This document shows positions 14,367 through 22,439 of a stretch of DNA of 64,000 nt, one piece after another. The translations under genes were made by a program, and so were the position numbers. The notes beneath the pieces are model-generated. The model did not search any database. It had not been told where the DNA came from and saw only the letters and a list, made by a program, of their open reading frames with translations. Source of the DNA: Gemmatimonadota bacterium (GTDB taxonomy: Bacteria > Gemmatimonadota > Gemmatimonadetes > Gemmatimonadales > GWC2-71-9); the NCBI GenBank assembly GCA_016720805.1, contig JADKJZ010000001.1, positions 1-64,000 of the forward strand. The letters run 5' to 3'. Every line of letters starts with the position of its first letter. Position 1 is the first letter of the stretch.

Positions 14367-15452
14367 TTACCGCAGCAGCGACAGCACGTTCTGCGAGGTC
14401 GCGTTGGCCTGTGCCAGCATCGCGATGCCGGCCTGCTGCAGGATCTGGAACTTGGTGAACGCCGTGGTCTCCATCGCCATGTCGGCGTCACGGATGGTGC
14501 TCTCGGCCGCGATCACGTTCTGCGTGACGGTGGCGACGTTCGCCGTGGCGAACTCAATGCGGGACTGCGCCGCGCCGATGGTGCCGATCGCGGTGTTGGA
14601 GAGGTCGATCGCCGTGTCGAGACGCGCCAGCGCGGTCTGCGCGTTGCCGGCGCTGAGCACGTCGAGGCCGGCGACGTTCAAGCCCGTCGCGCCCGTGGTG
14701 AGGTTCACCTGGGCCAGCGAGACCAGGTCGTTGCCGGCATAGGCACCCGACGACGAAACCTGGAAGTTCACGGCGGTACCGGCGACGGTGATCGTCTGGG
14801 TGTTGACGCCGTCGACGAGGTAGCCGGCGGCGTTCGTGACCGAGACGCCGAGCTTGTCGAAGTTGTACGTGCCTGCACCCGCCGGCATCGCGATCGCCTG
14901 CGTGACCAGCGTCGCGCCCGCGCCGAAGCTCAGGGTGGCCACACCAGCGGCCGAGGCGAAGGTGTAGGTGCCCGACTGGGCGCCGTTCAGCACGGCCTGG
15001 CCGGCATAGGTGCCGCCGGTGACCGCGTTGCCGAGCGTGCCGTTCACCAGCGCCGAGCCCTGGTACTGGGTCGTGGCGGCGATACGGTTGATTTCGGCGG
15101 CGAGCGACTGGAACTCCGCGTCCAGCTTGGTGCGCTGGGTGCCGATCGACGACGAGTTCGACGCCGTCGCGAGTTCCTTCATGCGGTCCAGGATGCCGGC
15201 GATCGTGTTGACCGCGCCGTCGGCGATCTGGAGCATCGAGTTCGCCTGCGACGCGTTGCGCGAGGCCTGCTGCAGCGAGCGGCTCTCGGCGCGGAGCTTG
15301 TTGGCGATCGCGAGGCCGGCGGCATCGTCACCCGAGCGGTTGATGCGGAAGCCGGACGACAGCTTGGCGATCTGCTTGTCGAGGCCCGCGCTCGAGGTTG
15401 CCACGTTACGGAATGCGGTATTCGCTGCGATGTTGTTCTGGATACTGGCCAT
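14367..15452 (-). CDS. fliC: flagellin
   Basis: The 361-residue flagellin has the conserved N-terminal D0/D1 helices (ASIQNNIAANTAFRNV, KLSSGFRINRSGDDAAGLAI) and the matching C-terminal helices (AQSRIEFATANVATVTQNV, ending NATSQNVLSLLR). The middle is a short Ala/Gly/Thr-rich variable domain. It is the only flagellin gene in the window. Expression appears doubly controlled: a sigma-28 promoter at 15541-15567 and a CsrA-type hairpin in the leader, with AAGGGAG as ribosome site 10 bases before the ATG. Confidence 0.97.
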   Translation of the reverse strand: MASIQNNIAANTAFRNVATSSAGLDKQIAKLSSGFRINRSGDDAAGLAIANKLRAESRSLQQASRNASQANSMLQIADGAVNTIAGILDRMKELATASNSSSIGTQRTKLDAEFQSLAAEINRIAATTQYQGSALVNGTLGNAVTGGTYAGQAVLNGAQSGTYTFASAAGVATLSFGAGATLVTQAIAMPAGAGTYNFDKLGVSVTNAAGYLVDGVNTQTITVAGTAVNFQVSSSGAYAGNDLVSLAQVNLTTGATGLNVAGLDVLSAGNAQTALARLDTAIDLSNTAIGTIGAAQSRIEFATANVATVTQNVIAAESTIRDADMAMETTAFTKFQILQQAGIAMLAQANATSQNVLSLLR

Positions 15453-15481
15453 GGTGCTGTTACTCCCTTAACAGTTGTCGA

Positions 15482-15499
15482 CGGAGCGTCCGTGCTCCG
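15482..15499 (-). promoter_or_regulatory. CsrA-binding-type hairpin in the fliC leader
   Basis: On the minus strand CGGAGC, loop ACGGAC, GCTCCG forms a 6-bp stem with the hexaloop A-N-G-G-A-N, the known CsrA/RsmA target shape. It lies about 30 nt before the fliC start. A second GGA lies in the ribosome site (15463-15469), so one CsrA dimer could bridge both and block translation, as in the FliW-CsrA-flagellin switch of Bacillus. Confidence 0.65.
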
Positions 15500-15540
15500 G
15501 AACTAGGTTAGAGCCGGCCGGGATGTCGGCCGCTGTTCTG

Positions 15541-15567
15541 TTATCGGGAGAGATGGCTGGAGTCTGA
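15541..15567 (-). promoter_or_regulatory. sigma-28 (FliA) promoter of fliC
   Basis: On the minus strand: TCAGACTC (15567-15560), 11 bp, CCCGATAA (15548-15541). The -10 differs at one base from GCCGATAA. The expected leader is about 80 nt and contains the CsrA-type hairpin. Confidence 0.7.
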
Positions 15568-15630
15568 GCGGGGAGGGGTCGGACGGGGGCGCCGCACCCC
15601 ATGGTGGGCGCCCCGGGCAAGCGGGCGGTG

Positions 15631-16059
15631 CTAGGCGGCGGGGACCAGCGCAGCCAGGTCGAAGGCGTGGGTGGTGCCCCAGGCCGACTCCGGCGCGATC
15701 AGCTGGCGCCCGGTCGTCAGGACGGGGTCGATCAGGATCGGCGCCTGCAGGTTGGCCGAGGCGGGGCCGCGGCCGGCGGGAAGGGTCACGATCGCCAGCG
15801 CGGTTGGATGCGCCGGCCACGCGCTCGGGGCGATCCGTCGGCACTCGACCACCAGGAAGGCGAGCGCGGCCTCCTGCACGGACTGCAGCCAGTACAGCCC
15901 GGCGGCCGAGGTGGGCAACAGCGTGTAGCGCTGGTACTCCTCGAAGCCGGGGATCCCGTCCGGGAAGGTGACGATCTCCTGGCGTGGCACGGTGAGGGTG
16001 CCGAACAGATGCGACTCGAAGGTCAGGTCACGTGGCAGGGGAATCGTGGCGGCGGACAT
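15631..16059 (-). CDS. fliW: flagellar assembly factor FliW (CsrA antagonist)
   Basis: FliW binds either flagellin or CsrA. When free it inhibits CsrA allosterically and so permits flagellin synthesis. The 142-residue protein has the family pattern: FGTLTVPRQEIVTFPDGIPGFEEYQRYTL (read across residues 18-46), then WLQSVQEAALAFLVVECR and TTGRQLIAP. It overlaps flgL by ATGA at 16059-16061. csrA itself lies at 44980-45249, at the end of the flgK operon. Confidence 0.93.
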   Translation of the reverse strand: MSAATIPLPRDLTFESHLFGTLTVPRQEIVTFPDGIPGFEEYQRYTLLPTSAAGLYWLQSVQEAALAFLVVECRRIAPSAWPAHPTALAIVTLPAGRGPASANLQAPILIDPVLTTGRQLIAPESAWGTTHAFDLAALVPAA

Positions 16060-16928
16060 CAGAGGTACTCCGTCAGGGAAGTCTGCAGGATGCGGGAGGT
16101 CGCCTCGTAGGCGGCGCGCATGGCAGTCTGGATTGCCGAGAAGTTGAGCATCGCTTCCTCCAGCGGAATTTCGGCCGCCGCGCTCCGCTTGGCGTCGAGT
16201 GCCGTCTGCAGCGCGGTCAGCGAGCCGGTGGTGAGCTCGAGATTCCGGGTCCGCGCGCCGACTTCCGTCAGGGTGATCTGCGTGGCGTTGAAGGCGGTGT
16301 CGAGCGGCCCGCCCGAGGCCAGCACCCCCGCCGGGTTGTTGGCCGTGAGGGCATCCCGCAAGGCGGTCAGCGAGCTGAGCACCCCGCTGGTCACCAGCAA
16401 CTCCTCGCCGCTATGCACGGTGTCCACGAGAATGCCGTCGCCCACCTCGGCCTGGCGCCCGGTCGGCGTGCCGACGTAGGTGCCGTTGGGCTGGAACGGC
16501 GGCGCATCGGTCGCGAGTCCGCCAAAGAGGTAGTCGTTGCCGAATCGGAGGTTGCCGAGGGAGATCGCCTGATCGATCAGGCTCTGGACCTCCACCGCCG
16601 TGGCGGCGCGGGTCGTGGCGTTCCCGGTGCTGCTGCCCTGCGCCGTGGCGAGTTCCTTGGCGCGGGAGAGGAGGTCGCCCAGCTGGTCCAGCGTGGTCTC
16701 CTCGGCCGCCTGTCGCGATTGGACCGAGGTGACGCTGCGGCGGTATTGCTCTACCGCGCGCAGGGCCGTGTCGCTGGCGAGCACCTGGGACCCGGCGATC
16801 GGATCGTCGGAGATCTTCGAATTTCGCAATCCGGTGGTGACTTGATCCGAGGCGCGCAGGTACTGCGCCCCCTGTTCCTGGAGATTGCGGAGGAGCCGCT
16901 CTTGCATCACGCTGTTGGTTATCCGCAT
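16059..16928 (-). CDS. flgL: flagellar hook-filament junction protein FlgL (HAP3)
   Basis: FlgL joins FlgK to the flagellin filament. The 289-residue protein has the flagellin-like N-terminus MRITNSVMQERLLRNLQEQG, the D0 landmark NSKISDDPIAGSQVLA, and a C-terminal helix ending MRAAYEATSRILQTSLTEYL. Length fits the shorter FlgL proteins. It heads a two-gene operon with fliW behind the sigma-28 promoter at 16969-16995, and it is divergent from the NtrC-type regulator. Confidence 0.93.
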   Translation of the reverse strand: MRITNSVMQERLLRNLQEQGAQYLRASDQVTTGLRNSKISDDPIAGSQVLASDTALRAVEQYRRSVTSVQSRQAAEETTLDQLGDLLSRAKELATAQGSSTGNATTRAATAVEVQSLIDQAISLGNLRFGNDYLFGGLATDAPPFQPNGTYVGTPTGRQAEVGDGILVDTVHSGEELLVTSGVLSSLTALRDALTANNPAGVLASGGPLDTAFNATQITLTEVGARTRNLELTTGSLTALQTALDAKRSAAAEIPLEEAMLNFSAIQTAMRAAYEATSRILQTSLTEYL

Positions 16929-16968
16929 GGCCCCGGAATTCCCCTTCGAAAGGATGACTCTCCCACGT

Positions 16969-16995
16969 TTATCGACTATTTTGGTGAGAGTATGA
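16969..16995 (-). promoter_or_regulatory. sigma-28 (FliA) promoter of flgL-fliW
   Basis: On the minus strand: TCATACTC (16995-16988), 11 bp, GTCGATAA (16976-16969). The -35 box differs at one base from the TCAGACTC of flgM and fliC. Spacing is identical. Confidence 0.6.
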
Positions 16996-17068
16996 GTCCG
17001 CCCCCCCAGGGCCCTCCCACGCGACCACCATCGAGGACGTCCATCCTGCGGCTCACGCCCCCGATGCT

Positions 17069-18457
17069 GTGACCACGATCCTCTGCGTTGATCAGGAGCC
17101 GGCCGTTGCCGCGCTCTTCGAGCAGATCCTCCTCGACCTCGGGTACGGGGCGGTGCTTGCCGACTCCGCCGCCGAGGCGGTCCAACGCCTGGATCGGGGG
17201 GGTATCGACCTCGTCCTCGCCGACTTGATGCTCGCCGACCACGACGGGCAGGCCTTCCTCGAGCACCTCCGCACCCGCGACCCGCTGGTCCCCTTCATCG
17301 TCGTTTCCGGCGACTCCTCGATCGAACAGGCCGTGATGGCGATGCGGTCGGGCGCCACGGATTACGTGGTGAAGCCGGTCCGGGCCGAGAAGCTCCAGAT
17401 CACCATTCAGCACGCGTTGGAGTATGCCCGGCTCCGGCAGGAGAACGAGGCGTATCGGCAGGAGATCTCCCGGATCCACTCCGGCCGGAAAATCGTGGGG
17501 CGGAGCGCGGCGTTGCGCGACCTGCAGGAGATGGTCGCGACCGTCGCCCCAACCCGCGCCTCCGTCCTCCTGGAAGGGGAATCGGGGACCGGCAAGGAGT
17601 TGATCGCCCGCTCGCTCCACGAACAGAGCCCGCGCAGCCATCGGCCCATGATCACGATCAACTGCGCCGCGATGCCGGAAGGGCTGGTCGAGAGCGCGCT
17701 GTTCGGCCACGAGAAGGGTGCCTTCACCGGCGCGACGGCCCGCGCGGCCGGCGCATTTGAGCGAGCCCACGGCAGCAGCCTGCTCCTCGACGAAATTTCC
17801 GAGATGCGGCTGGACCTGCAGTCGAAGTTGCTCCGTGCCATCCAGGAGCAGGAGTTCGAACGGGTGGGCGGCCGCGAACCGATCAAGGTCGACGTTCGCC
17901 TGATCGCCACCACCAATCGTGACCTGCGGACCGAGGTCGCCGCTGGCCGATTCCGTGCCGACCTCTACTACCGTCTGCAGGTGGTGCCTATCCGGACCCC
18001 GCCGCTGAGGGAACGGCCCGAGGACATCCCGCTCCTGGTGCAACATTTCCTGCGGACCGCCGCCGATCATCTGGGGGTCCCGGTCCCCGAGGTCCCCGAG
18101 GCGACGATGGACTACCTCCAGGCCTATTCGTGGCCCGGTAACGTCCGCGAGCTTTCCAACGCCATGGAACGCGCCGTGATCCTCGCGCGCGGGCGGCCGA
18201 TGTCCACCGGACTCTTCTCCGACCACCTCCACGTGCTCGAGGCCCCCCTCTCGATCTCCCTCAGCACCTCGAATCAGTCGGTCTCCGCGGCGACCGCGAC
18301 CGACGGCGAGATGCCGCTCAATCTCGCCGACCTCGAACGGATCACCATCGAGCGCGCCCTCGCCGCCACCGGTGGCAACCGCACTCGCGCGGCCCGACTC
18401 CTCGGCATCTCCGAACGCACCCTCCGCAACAAGCTGAATTCCCCCACCGCCGCCTGA
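17069..18457 (+). CDS. NtrC-family sigma-54 activator with receiver domain (flagellar FlgR/FlbD-type)
   Basis: The 462-residue protein has a receiver domain (residues 3-118; phospho-acceptor D52 in LVLADLMLADHDG, Lys in VVKPVR), an AAA+ domain with Walker A GESGTGKE, the sigma-54-contacting loop GAFTGAT and DEISEM, and a C-terminal Fis-type helix-turn-helix (GNRTRAARLLGISERTLRNK). Such proteins use ATP to open sigma-54 promoters. The start is GTG at 17069; the ATG at 17064 stops at once. It lies just before flgB, whose upstream region and those of fliL and flgF carry -24/-12 elements, so it is very likely the flagellar master activator. The kinase at 45199-45903 is a possible partner. Confidence 0.93.
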   Translation: MTTILCVDQEPAVAALFEQILLDLGYGAVLADSAAEAVQRLDRGGIDLVLADLMLADHDGQAFLEHLRTRDPLVPFIVVSGDSSIEQAVMAMRSGATDYVVKPVRAEKLQITIQHALEYARLRQENEAYRQEISRIHSGRKIVGRSAALRDLQEMVATVAPTRASVLLEGESGTGKELIARSLHEQSPRSHRPMITINCAAMPEGLVESALFGHEKGAFTGATARAAGAFERAHGSSLLLDEISEMRLDLQSKLLRAIQEQEFERVGGREPIKVDVRLIATTNRDLRTEVAAGRFRADLYYRLQVVPIRTPPLRERPEDIPLLVQHFLRTAADHLGVPVPEVPEATMDYLQAYSWPGNVRELSNAMERAVILARGRPMSTGLFSDHLHVLEAPLSISLSTSNQSVSAATATDGEMPLNLADLERITIERALAATGGNRTRAARLLGISERTLRNKLNSPTAA

Positions 18458-18536
18458 CCCCCCTCGGCAAGGTTGACCGAGTGCCAAGGGGAACTTTCTT
18501 CCGCACGACCCCGAAATTCCCTGCCGCGTCAATTGC

Positions 18537-18546
18537 TAACCAGTTG
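18537..18546. promoter_or_regulatory. candidate activator site upstream of flgB
   Basis: TAACCAGTTG reads as TAA-N4-TTG and ends 34 bp before the first G of the -24 GG of the flgB promoter candidate. Similar elements, CAACTCGTTG (28961-28970) and CAAACGGTTG (38912-38921), stand 34 and 32 bp before the fliL and flgF promoters. Confidence 0.35.
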
Positions 18547-18578
18547 CAGTAAAAAGACTTGCACTGATAGTCGCATCC

Positions 18579-18594
18579 GGGAATGACGCTTGCA
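18579..18594 (+). promoter_or_regulatory. sigma-54 promoter candidate of the flgB operon
   Basis: GGGAATGACGCTTGCA has GG (18580-18581) and GC (18592-18593) exactly 10 bp apart and a perfect TTGCA -12 element. The -24 half is weaker (GGGAATG against TGGCACG). It lies 34 bp before the flgB start. Confidence 0.5.
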
Positions 18595-18627
18595 TCAGTG
18601 GGCCGTGGACCATCACCGGGAGCGACG

Positions 18628-18918
18628 ATGATCAGCGGCTTGTTTGGCCAAGGCACCGTGACCCACCAGCTGCGCGGCGGGCTCGAGGAGCAGAGCGCGA
18701 CCCACAAGGCGATCGCTGCCCGTGTGGCCAACGCAGCACAGCAAAGCGCGACCTCCGGCTTCGCTGGCCAGCTCGACGCCTCGCTCGCAGCCCGCGACGC
18801 CGACCTCCAACAGGACATGGCGTCGCTGGCCGACACGCAGCTCCGCTACGAGGCGACGACCAAGCTGCTTCAGAAGTCCTATGGCGACCTCCGGACAGCG
18901 ATGCGCGACCGTGGCTGA
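18628..18918 (+). CDS. flgB: flagellar basal-body rod protein FlgB (short form)
   Basis: FlgB is a proximal rod subunit in the periplasm. The 96-residue protein is shorter than the usual 120-140. It keeps the N-terminal helix (LRGGLEEQSATHKAIAARVANA) and the C-terminal rod helix (ADLQQDMASLADTQLRYEAT, then TKLLQKSYGDLRTAM) but lacks most of the central loop and the ANxxTPGYK segment. It is followed by flgC with an 8-bp overlap. Identity rests on the C-terminal pattern and position. Confidence 0.8.
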   Translation: MISGLFGQGTVTHQLRGGLEEQSATHKAIAARVANAAQQSATSGFAGQLDASLAARDADLQQDMASLADTQLRYEATTKLLQKSYGDLRTAMRDRG

Positions 18919-19339
18919 GCCGGGCGGAGGCTTCCCGATCACGTCGCGGCCCTTCCGGCAGCTGCTCGGACCGCTCGGCATCAGCGCCGGCGGGATGTCG
19001 CGCCAGCAGAAGTTCATCGAGGTGATCGCCACCAACATCGCCAACGCCGAGACGACACGGACCGCGCAGGGCGGACCATACCAGCGGCAGGTGGCGGTGG
19101 CGGGTGGTGACCCGGCCAACGGCTCGATGACGACGCAGGTGGTGACGGACAAGGCCGCCGGTCGGCTGGTCTACGACCCGGGCCACCCCGATGCCGACGC
19201 CACCGGCTATGTCCGCTATCCCAATGTCGACCTGGCCACTGAGACCGTCGACCTGATGATCGCGCGCCGCATGCACGAGGCGAACGCGACCGTCTTCCAG
19301 TCGGCGAAGGCGATGTTGCGCCGCGCTCTCGACATTTGA
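18911..19339 (+). CDS. flgC: flagellar basal-body rod protein FlgC
   Basis: FlgC is a rod subunit. The 142-residue protein starts at GTG 18911 inside the end of flgB. It shows the rod N-terminal motif GISAGGMSRQQKFIEVIATNIANAETT, then DPGHPDADATGYVRYPNVDLATETVDLM and the C-terminal helix ending KAMLRRALDI. The ANIANAETT segment replaces the usual ANANTT form. Confidence 0.92.
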   Translation: MAEPGGGFPITSRPFRQLLGPLGISAGGMSRQQKFIEVIATNIANAETTRTAQGGPYQRQVAVAGGDPANGSMTTQVVTDKAAGRLVYDPGHPDADATGYVRYPNVDLATETVDLMIARRMHEANATVFQSAKAMLRRALDI

Positions 19340-19361
19340 CCGAAGTTTTGGAGTCTGACGC

Positions 19362-19631
19362 GTGACGATTTCCCGGGTCCCAGCAACGCCGATCTACCCG
19401 ACACCCCCATCCGCACCGGGCGCACGCGGCAGCGCGCCGGTCGCGGCATCGTCGGCGTCGGCGCTGGCACCGGCCACCAAGCCTTCGCCGCTCTGGAACG
19501 TGTTGACCGCCGAGGAGCGGGCGTTCTTCCTCAGCACGGCGGCGCTCGGCTCGCTCGGGTATGGCCCCAGTGGCGCCGTGACCCGCGAGGTCGACGCACC
19601 GATCGGCCAGCGTCTTGACGTGAGGGCCTGA
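19362..19631 (+). CDS. small unknown protein between flgC and fliE
   Basis: The 89-residue product starts at GTG 19362. It has a Pro/Ala/Ser-rich, probably disordered first half and a compact second half with WNVLTAEERAFFLSTAALG and SLGYGPSGAV. There is no signal peptide or membrane helix. Spacing to flgC (22 bp) and fliE (3 bp) shows it belongs to the rod operon. No family is recognised. It could be a lineage-specific rod or export-gate accessory protein. Confidence 0.6.
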   Translation: MTISRVPATPIYPTPPSAPGARGSAPVAASSASALAPATKPSPLWNVLTAEERAFFLSTAALGSLGYGPSGAVTREVDAPIGQRLDVRA

Positions 19632-19634
19632 CCG

Positions 19635-19940
19635 ATGAGCAGTCCGATCCTGCCGATCAGCACGGGCATCGCCCCGCTGATGCGCCAAACGGGGACGCCC
19701 ATCGGGATGGGCGACAGCGACGCTCCGTTCGGCGACCTCCTGAAGCGGGCCTTGGGTGATGTGACGGGCATGCAGGACCGGAAGGAGGACATGATCGGTG
19801 CCTTCCTGCGGGGCGAGCCCGTCGAACTGCATCAGGTGATGGCGGCGGCCGAAGAAGCCTCGCTGTCGCTGGAGTTGCTGGTCGAAACCAGGAACAAGCT
19901 CACCGATGCGTATCGGTCCATCATGAACATGCAGGTCTGA
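19635..19940 (+). CDS. fliE: flagellar hook-basal body complex protein FliE
   Basis: FliE links the MS ring and export gate to the rod. The 101-residue protein has the family C-terminal half: FLRGEPVELHQVMAAAEEAS followed by LSLELLVETRNKLTDAYRSI and ending MNMQV. Length is typical. fliF starts 4 bp downstream. Confidence 0.93.
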   Translation: MSSPILPISTGIAPLMRQTGTPIGMGDSDAPFGDLLKRALGDVTGMQDRKEDMIGAFLRGEPVELHQVMAAAEEASLSLELLVETRNKLTDAYRSIMNMQV

Positions 19941-19944
19941 CCCG

Positions 19945-21414
19945 ATGTTCAGCGCCTTCCGCGGGCTCGATGCGAATCGTCGTTTCATGGTGCTGGCGCT
20001 CGCCGCCGTGCTGCTCGTCGCGGCGGTCTTCCTCGGCCGTCAGGCGAGCGCGCCCACCTATGTCTCGCTCTTTCAGGGGCTGCCGCTGGCCGAGGTTGGC
20101 AAGATGACCGACGCACTCACCAAGGCGTCGATCCCCTACAAGCTCGATGGCGAGGGGACGCAGTTGCTGGTGGCGAGCGCGGACGCCGCGCGCGCCAGGG
20201 TGTTGCTCGCGCAGGACGGGTTGCCCAGCGAAGGGCGACCGGGGCTGGAGCTGTTCGACAAGCCGTCGTGGGGGATGACCGACTTCACCCAGCACGTCAC
20301 CTATCGTCGCGCGCTCGAGGGCGAACTGGCCCGCACCATCGGCACGTTGAAGGGGGTCGAGCGGGCACAGGTGCACATCGGCTTGCCCGAATCGTCGGCG
20401 CTGCGTCGGCTGGAGCGCCCGGCCCAGGCCGCCGTCGTCCTCTCCCTGCGCGGTACCGAGCCGTTGAGCCCCGAGCAGGTGCGGGGCATCGCGCAGCTGG
20501 TGAGCAACAGCGTCGAGCGTCTCGCCGTCGAGGATGTCGCGGTGCTGGATGACAGTGGTCGCCCGCTCTCCGGCCTCGGCGGGAGTGAGACGAACACCGG
20601 CATGGCGCTCTCGTCGCGGCAGCTCGAAATGCAGCAGACCGTGGAGAAGCACCTCGGCGCCAAGGTGGAGCAGTTGTTGACGACGGCCGTCGGTGTGGGC
20701 GACGTCCGCGTGCAGGTGTCAGCACGGCTCAATTTCGACCAGCTCGACCGGACGGTCGAGGCCTTCGATCCGCAGGGCCGCGTGTTGAGCTCCGAGAGCC
20801 GGAGCGACGGCGGCGACTCGGCGAGTGCGCCGGTCGGCGGCCCCCGGGTGGTGAACCTCGAATACAAGACCTCGCGCACGGTCGAGAAGTTGATCGCCGG
20901 GGTCGGCAACGTGACGCGGCTCTCGGTGTCCGCGATGGTCAACTCGCGTGCGCTCGACGGGGGGAAGGGGTTGCCCGAGGATCAGCGCGTGCAGTTGGAG
21001 AACCTGGTTCGCACGGCCGTCGGGTACGACTCGCTGCGCGGCGACCAGGTCACCGTGGCGGCGGTACCGTTTGGCGGACCGACGCCGGAGAAGGTGATCC
21101 CGGTGACGAAGGAGGAAGCGCCGACGACGTCGATCATCGAGACCGCCGGCCGGTTGACCTATCCGGTCGCGTCGGTGCTGGCGATCATCGTCGCGCTCTT
21201 CCTCGGCCTCAAGGCGCTGCGTGGCGGTGGTGGGCGGGTCGGCGCTGCGGGAGCACCGCTGCTGGCCGGGCAGGATGCGTCCTCCGCCGTGTTGCCGATC
21301 GCCGCCACTCCCGAGGCGGCCCAGCTGCGCACCCGGGCCCAGAGCGAATCGCTCTCTGCGCCTGAAGCGTCGGCGCGGGTGGTCCGCAGCTGGCTCGCGG
21401 AGCCGACGGCATGA
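19945..21414 (+). CDS. fliF: flagellar MS-ring protein FliF
   Basis: FliF forms the membrane ring that anchors the basal body. The 489-residue protein has TM1 near residues 11-28, ring-building motifs (YVSLFQGLPLAEVGKMTDAL, then SIPYKLDGEGTQLLV and DKPSWGMTDFTQHVTYRRALEGELARTI across residues 105-132), a beta-collar region and TM2 near 400-425. The C-terminal cytoplasmic tail, which should bind FliG, is short and ends ARVVRSWLAEPTA. It overlaps fliG by ATGA. Confidence 0.96.
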   Translation: MFSAFRGLDANRRFMVLALAAVLLVAAVFLGRQASAPTYVSLFQGLPLAEVGKMTDALTKASIPYKLDGEGTQLLVASADAARARVLLAQDGLPSEGRPGLELFDKPSWGMTDFTQHVTYRRALEGELARTIGTLKGVERAQVHIGLPESSALRRLERPAQAAVVLSLRGTEPLSPEQVRGIAQLVSNSVERLAVEDVAVLDDSGRPLSGLGGSETNTGMALSSRQLEMQQTVEKHLGAKVEQLLTTAVGVGDVRVQVSARLNFDQLDRTVEAFDPQGRVLSSESRSDGGDSASAPVGGPRVVNLEYKTSRTVEKLIAGVGNVTRLSVSAMVNSRALDGGKGLPEDQRVQLENLVRTAVGYDSLRGDQVTVAAVPFGGPTPEKVIPVTKEEAPTTSIIETAGRLTYPVASVLAIIVALFLGLKALRGGGGRVGAAGAPLLAGQDASSAVLPIAATPEAAQLRTRAQSESLSAPEASARVVRSWLAEPTA

Positions 21415-22439
21415 GTGCCGTGGCGACTCGGCCGCCGCGCGCGGGTGCCCTCACCGGGACACAGAAGGCGGCGATCCTCTGCCTCGCGCTCGGCGCGGAG
21501 GCCTCGGCACGCATCCTCCAGCAACTCGGGCCGGAGGACGTCGAACAACTCTCGCGCGAGATCGCGCGGACCGGCATGGTGCCGGGCGAAACGGTGGATG
21601 CCGTCCTGCTGGAGTATCGCGACGTGTTGCGGACCGTGGAACAGAACGCCGAAGGCGGCGCCGAGTATGCGCGGCAGATGCTGGAGACGGCACTGGGCGG
21701 GGCCCGGGCGCGGTCGGTCTTCGACCGGATCACCAAGGAGCCCGAAGAGATCGGCTTGTCGCGGTTCCGCCGCGCCTCGCCGGACGTGCTTCACAGCGTG
21801 TTGCGCGGCGAGCATCCGCAGACCGTGGCGCTGGTGCTGGCCCACATCGCACCGAAGCTCGCCTCGGGCGTGCTCGAGGCGATGGGCCCCGAGCAGGCCG
21901 GCGAGGTGCTCTTCCGGATTGCCCAGATGGAGCGCGTGTCGCCTGAGGTGCTGCAGATGGTCGAGGACTCCATCGGTGCTCGTGCCGACTTGACGCTCTC
22001 GCAGGCGATGACGGCGGCCGGTGGACCGGGTGCGGCCGCGCGGATGCTCAACCAGCTGGCGGGCGGCCGCGAGACTGTGCTGCTCGATGCCGTGGGCAGC
22101 CGCGACAGCACCGTTGCCAGCGCCATCCGCAACCTGATGTTCGTCTTCGAGGATCTGTTGCTCCTGGAGAGCCGCTCGATGCAGCGGGTGCTGCGCGATG
22201 TCGACAGCAAGTCGCTGGCGCTGGCGCTCAAGGCGGCAAGCGACGACCTCACCAAGCACATCTTCGCGAACATGTCGGAGCGTGCGGCAGGGGCGTTGCG
22301 CGAGGAGATGGAACTGCTCGGCCCGGTCAAGGTGCGCGACGTCGAGGCGGCGCACGTGACGATCGTGACCGTCGTGCGCGACCTGCAGGAAGCCGGCGAG
22401 ATCCAGGTGGAGCGGGGGGATGACGAAGTCATCGCCTGA
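21411..22439 (+). CDS. fliG: flagellar motor switch protein FliG
   Basis: FliG is the rotor protein that contacts MotA. The 342-residue protein has the N-terminal FliF-binding domain (TGTQKAAILCLALGAEASARI), the middle-domain EHPQT motif (VLRGEHPQTVALVLAHI) and the C-terminal torque helix region (KAASDDLTKHIFANMSERA). Length is normal. Its 3' end overlaps fliH by 20 bp. Confidence 0.97.
   Translation: MSAVATRPPRAGALTGTQKAAILCLALGAEASARILQQLGPEDVEQLSREIARTGMVPGETVDAVLLEYRDVLRTVEQNAEGGAEYARQMLETALGGARARSVFDRITKEPEEIGLSRFRRASPDVLHSVLRGEHPQTVALVLAHIAPKLASGVLEAMGPEQAGEVLFRIAQMERVSPEVLQMVEDSIGARADLTLSQAMTAAGGPGAAARMLNQLAGGRETVLLDAVGSRDSTVASAIRNLMFVFEDLLLLESRSMQRVLRDVDSKSLALALKAASDDLTKHIFANMSERAAGALREEMELLGPVKVRDVEAAHVTIVTVVRDLQEAGEIQVERGDDEVIA

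Noticed and set aside
19351..19358. TCAGACTC (minus strand) between flgC and the small gene
   Set aside because: There is no CGATAA-type -10 at 11 bp, and it would point against the operon.
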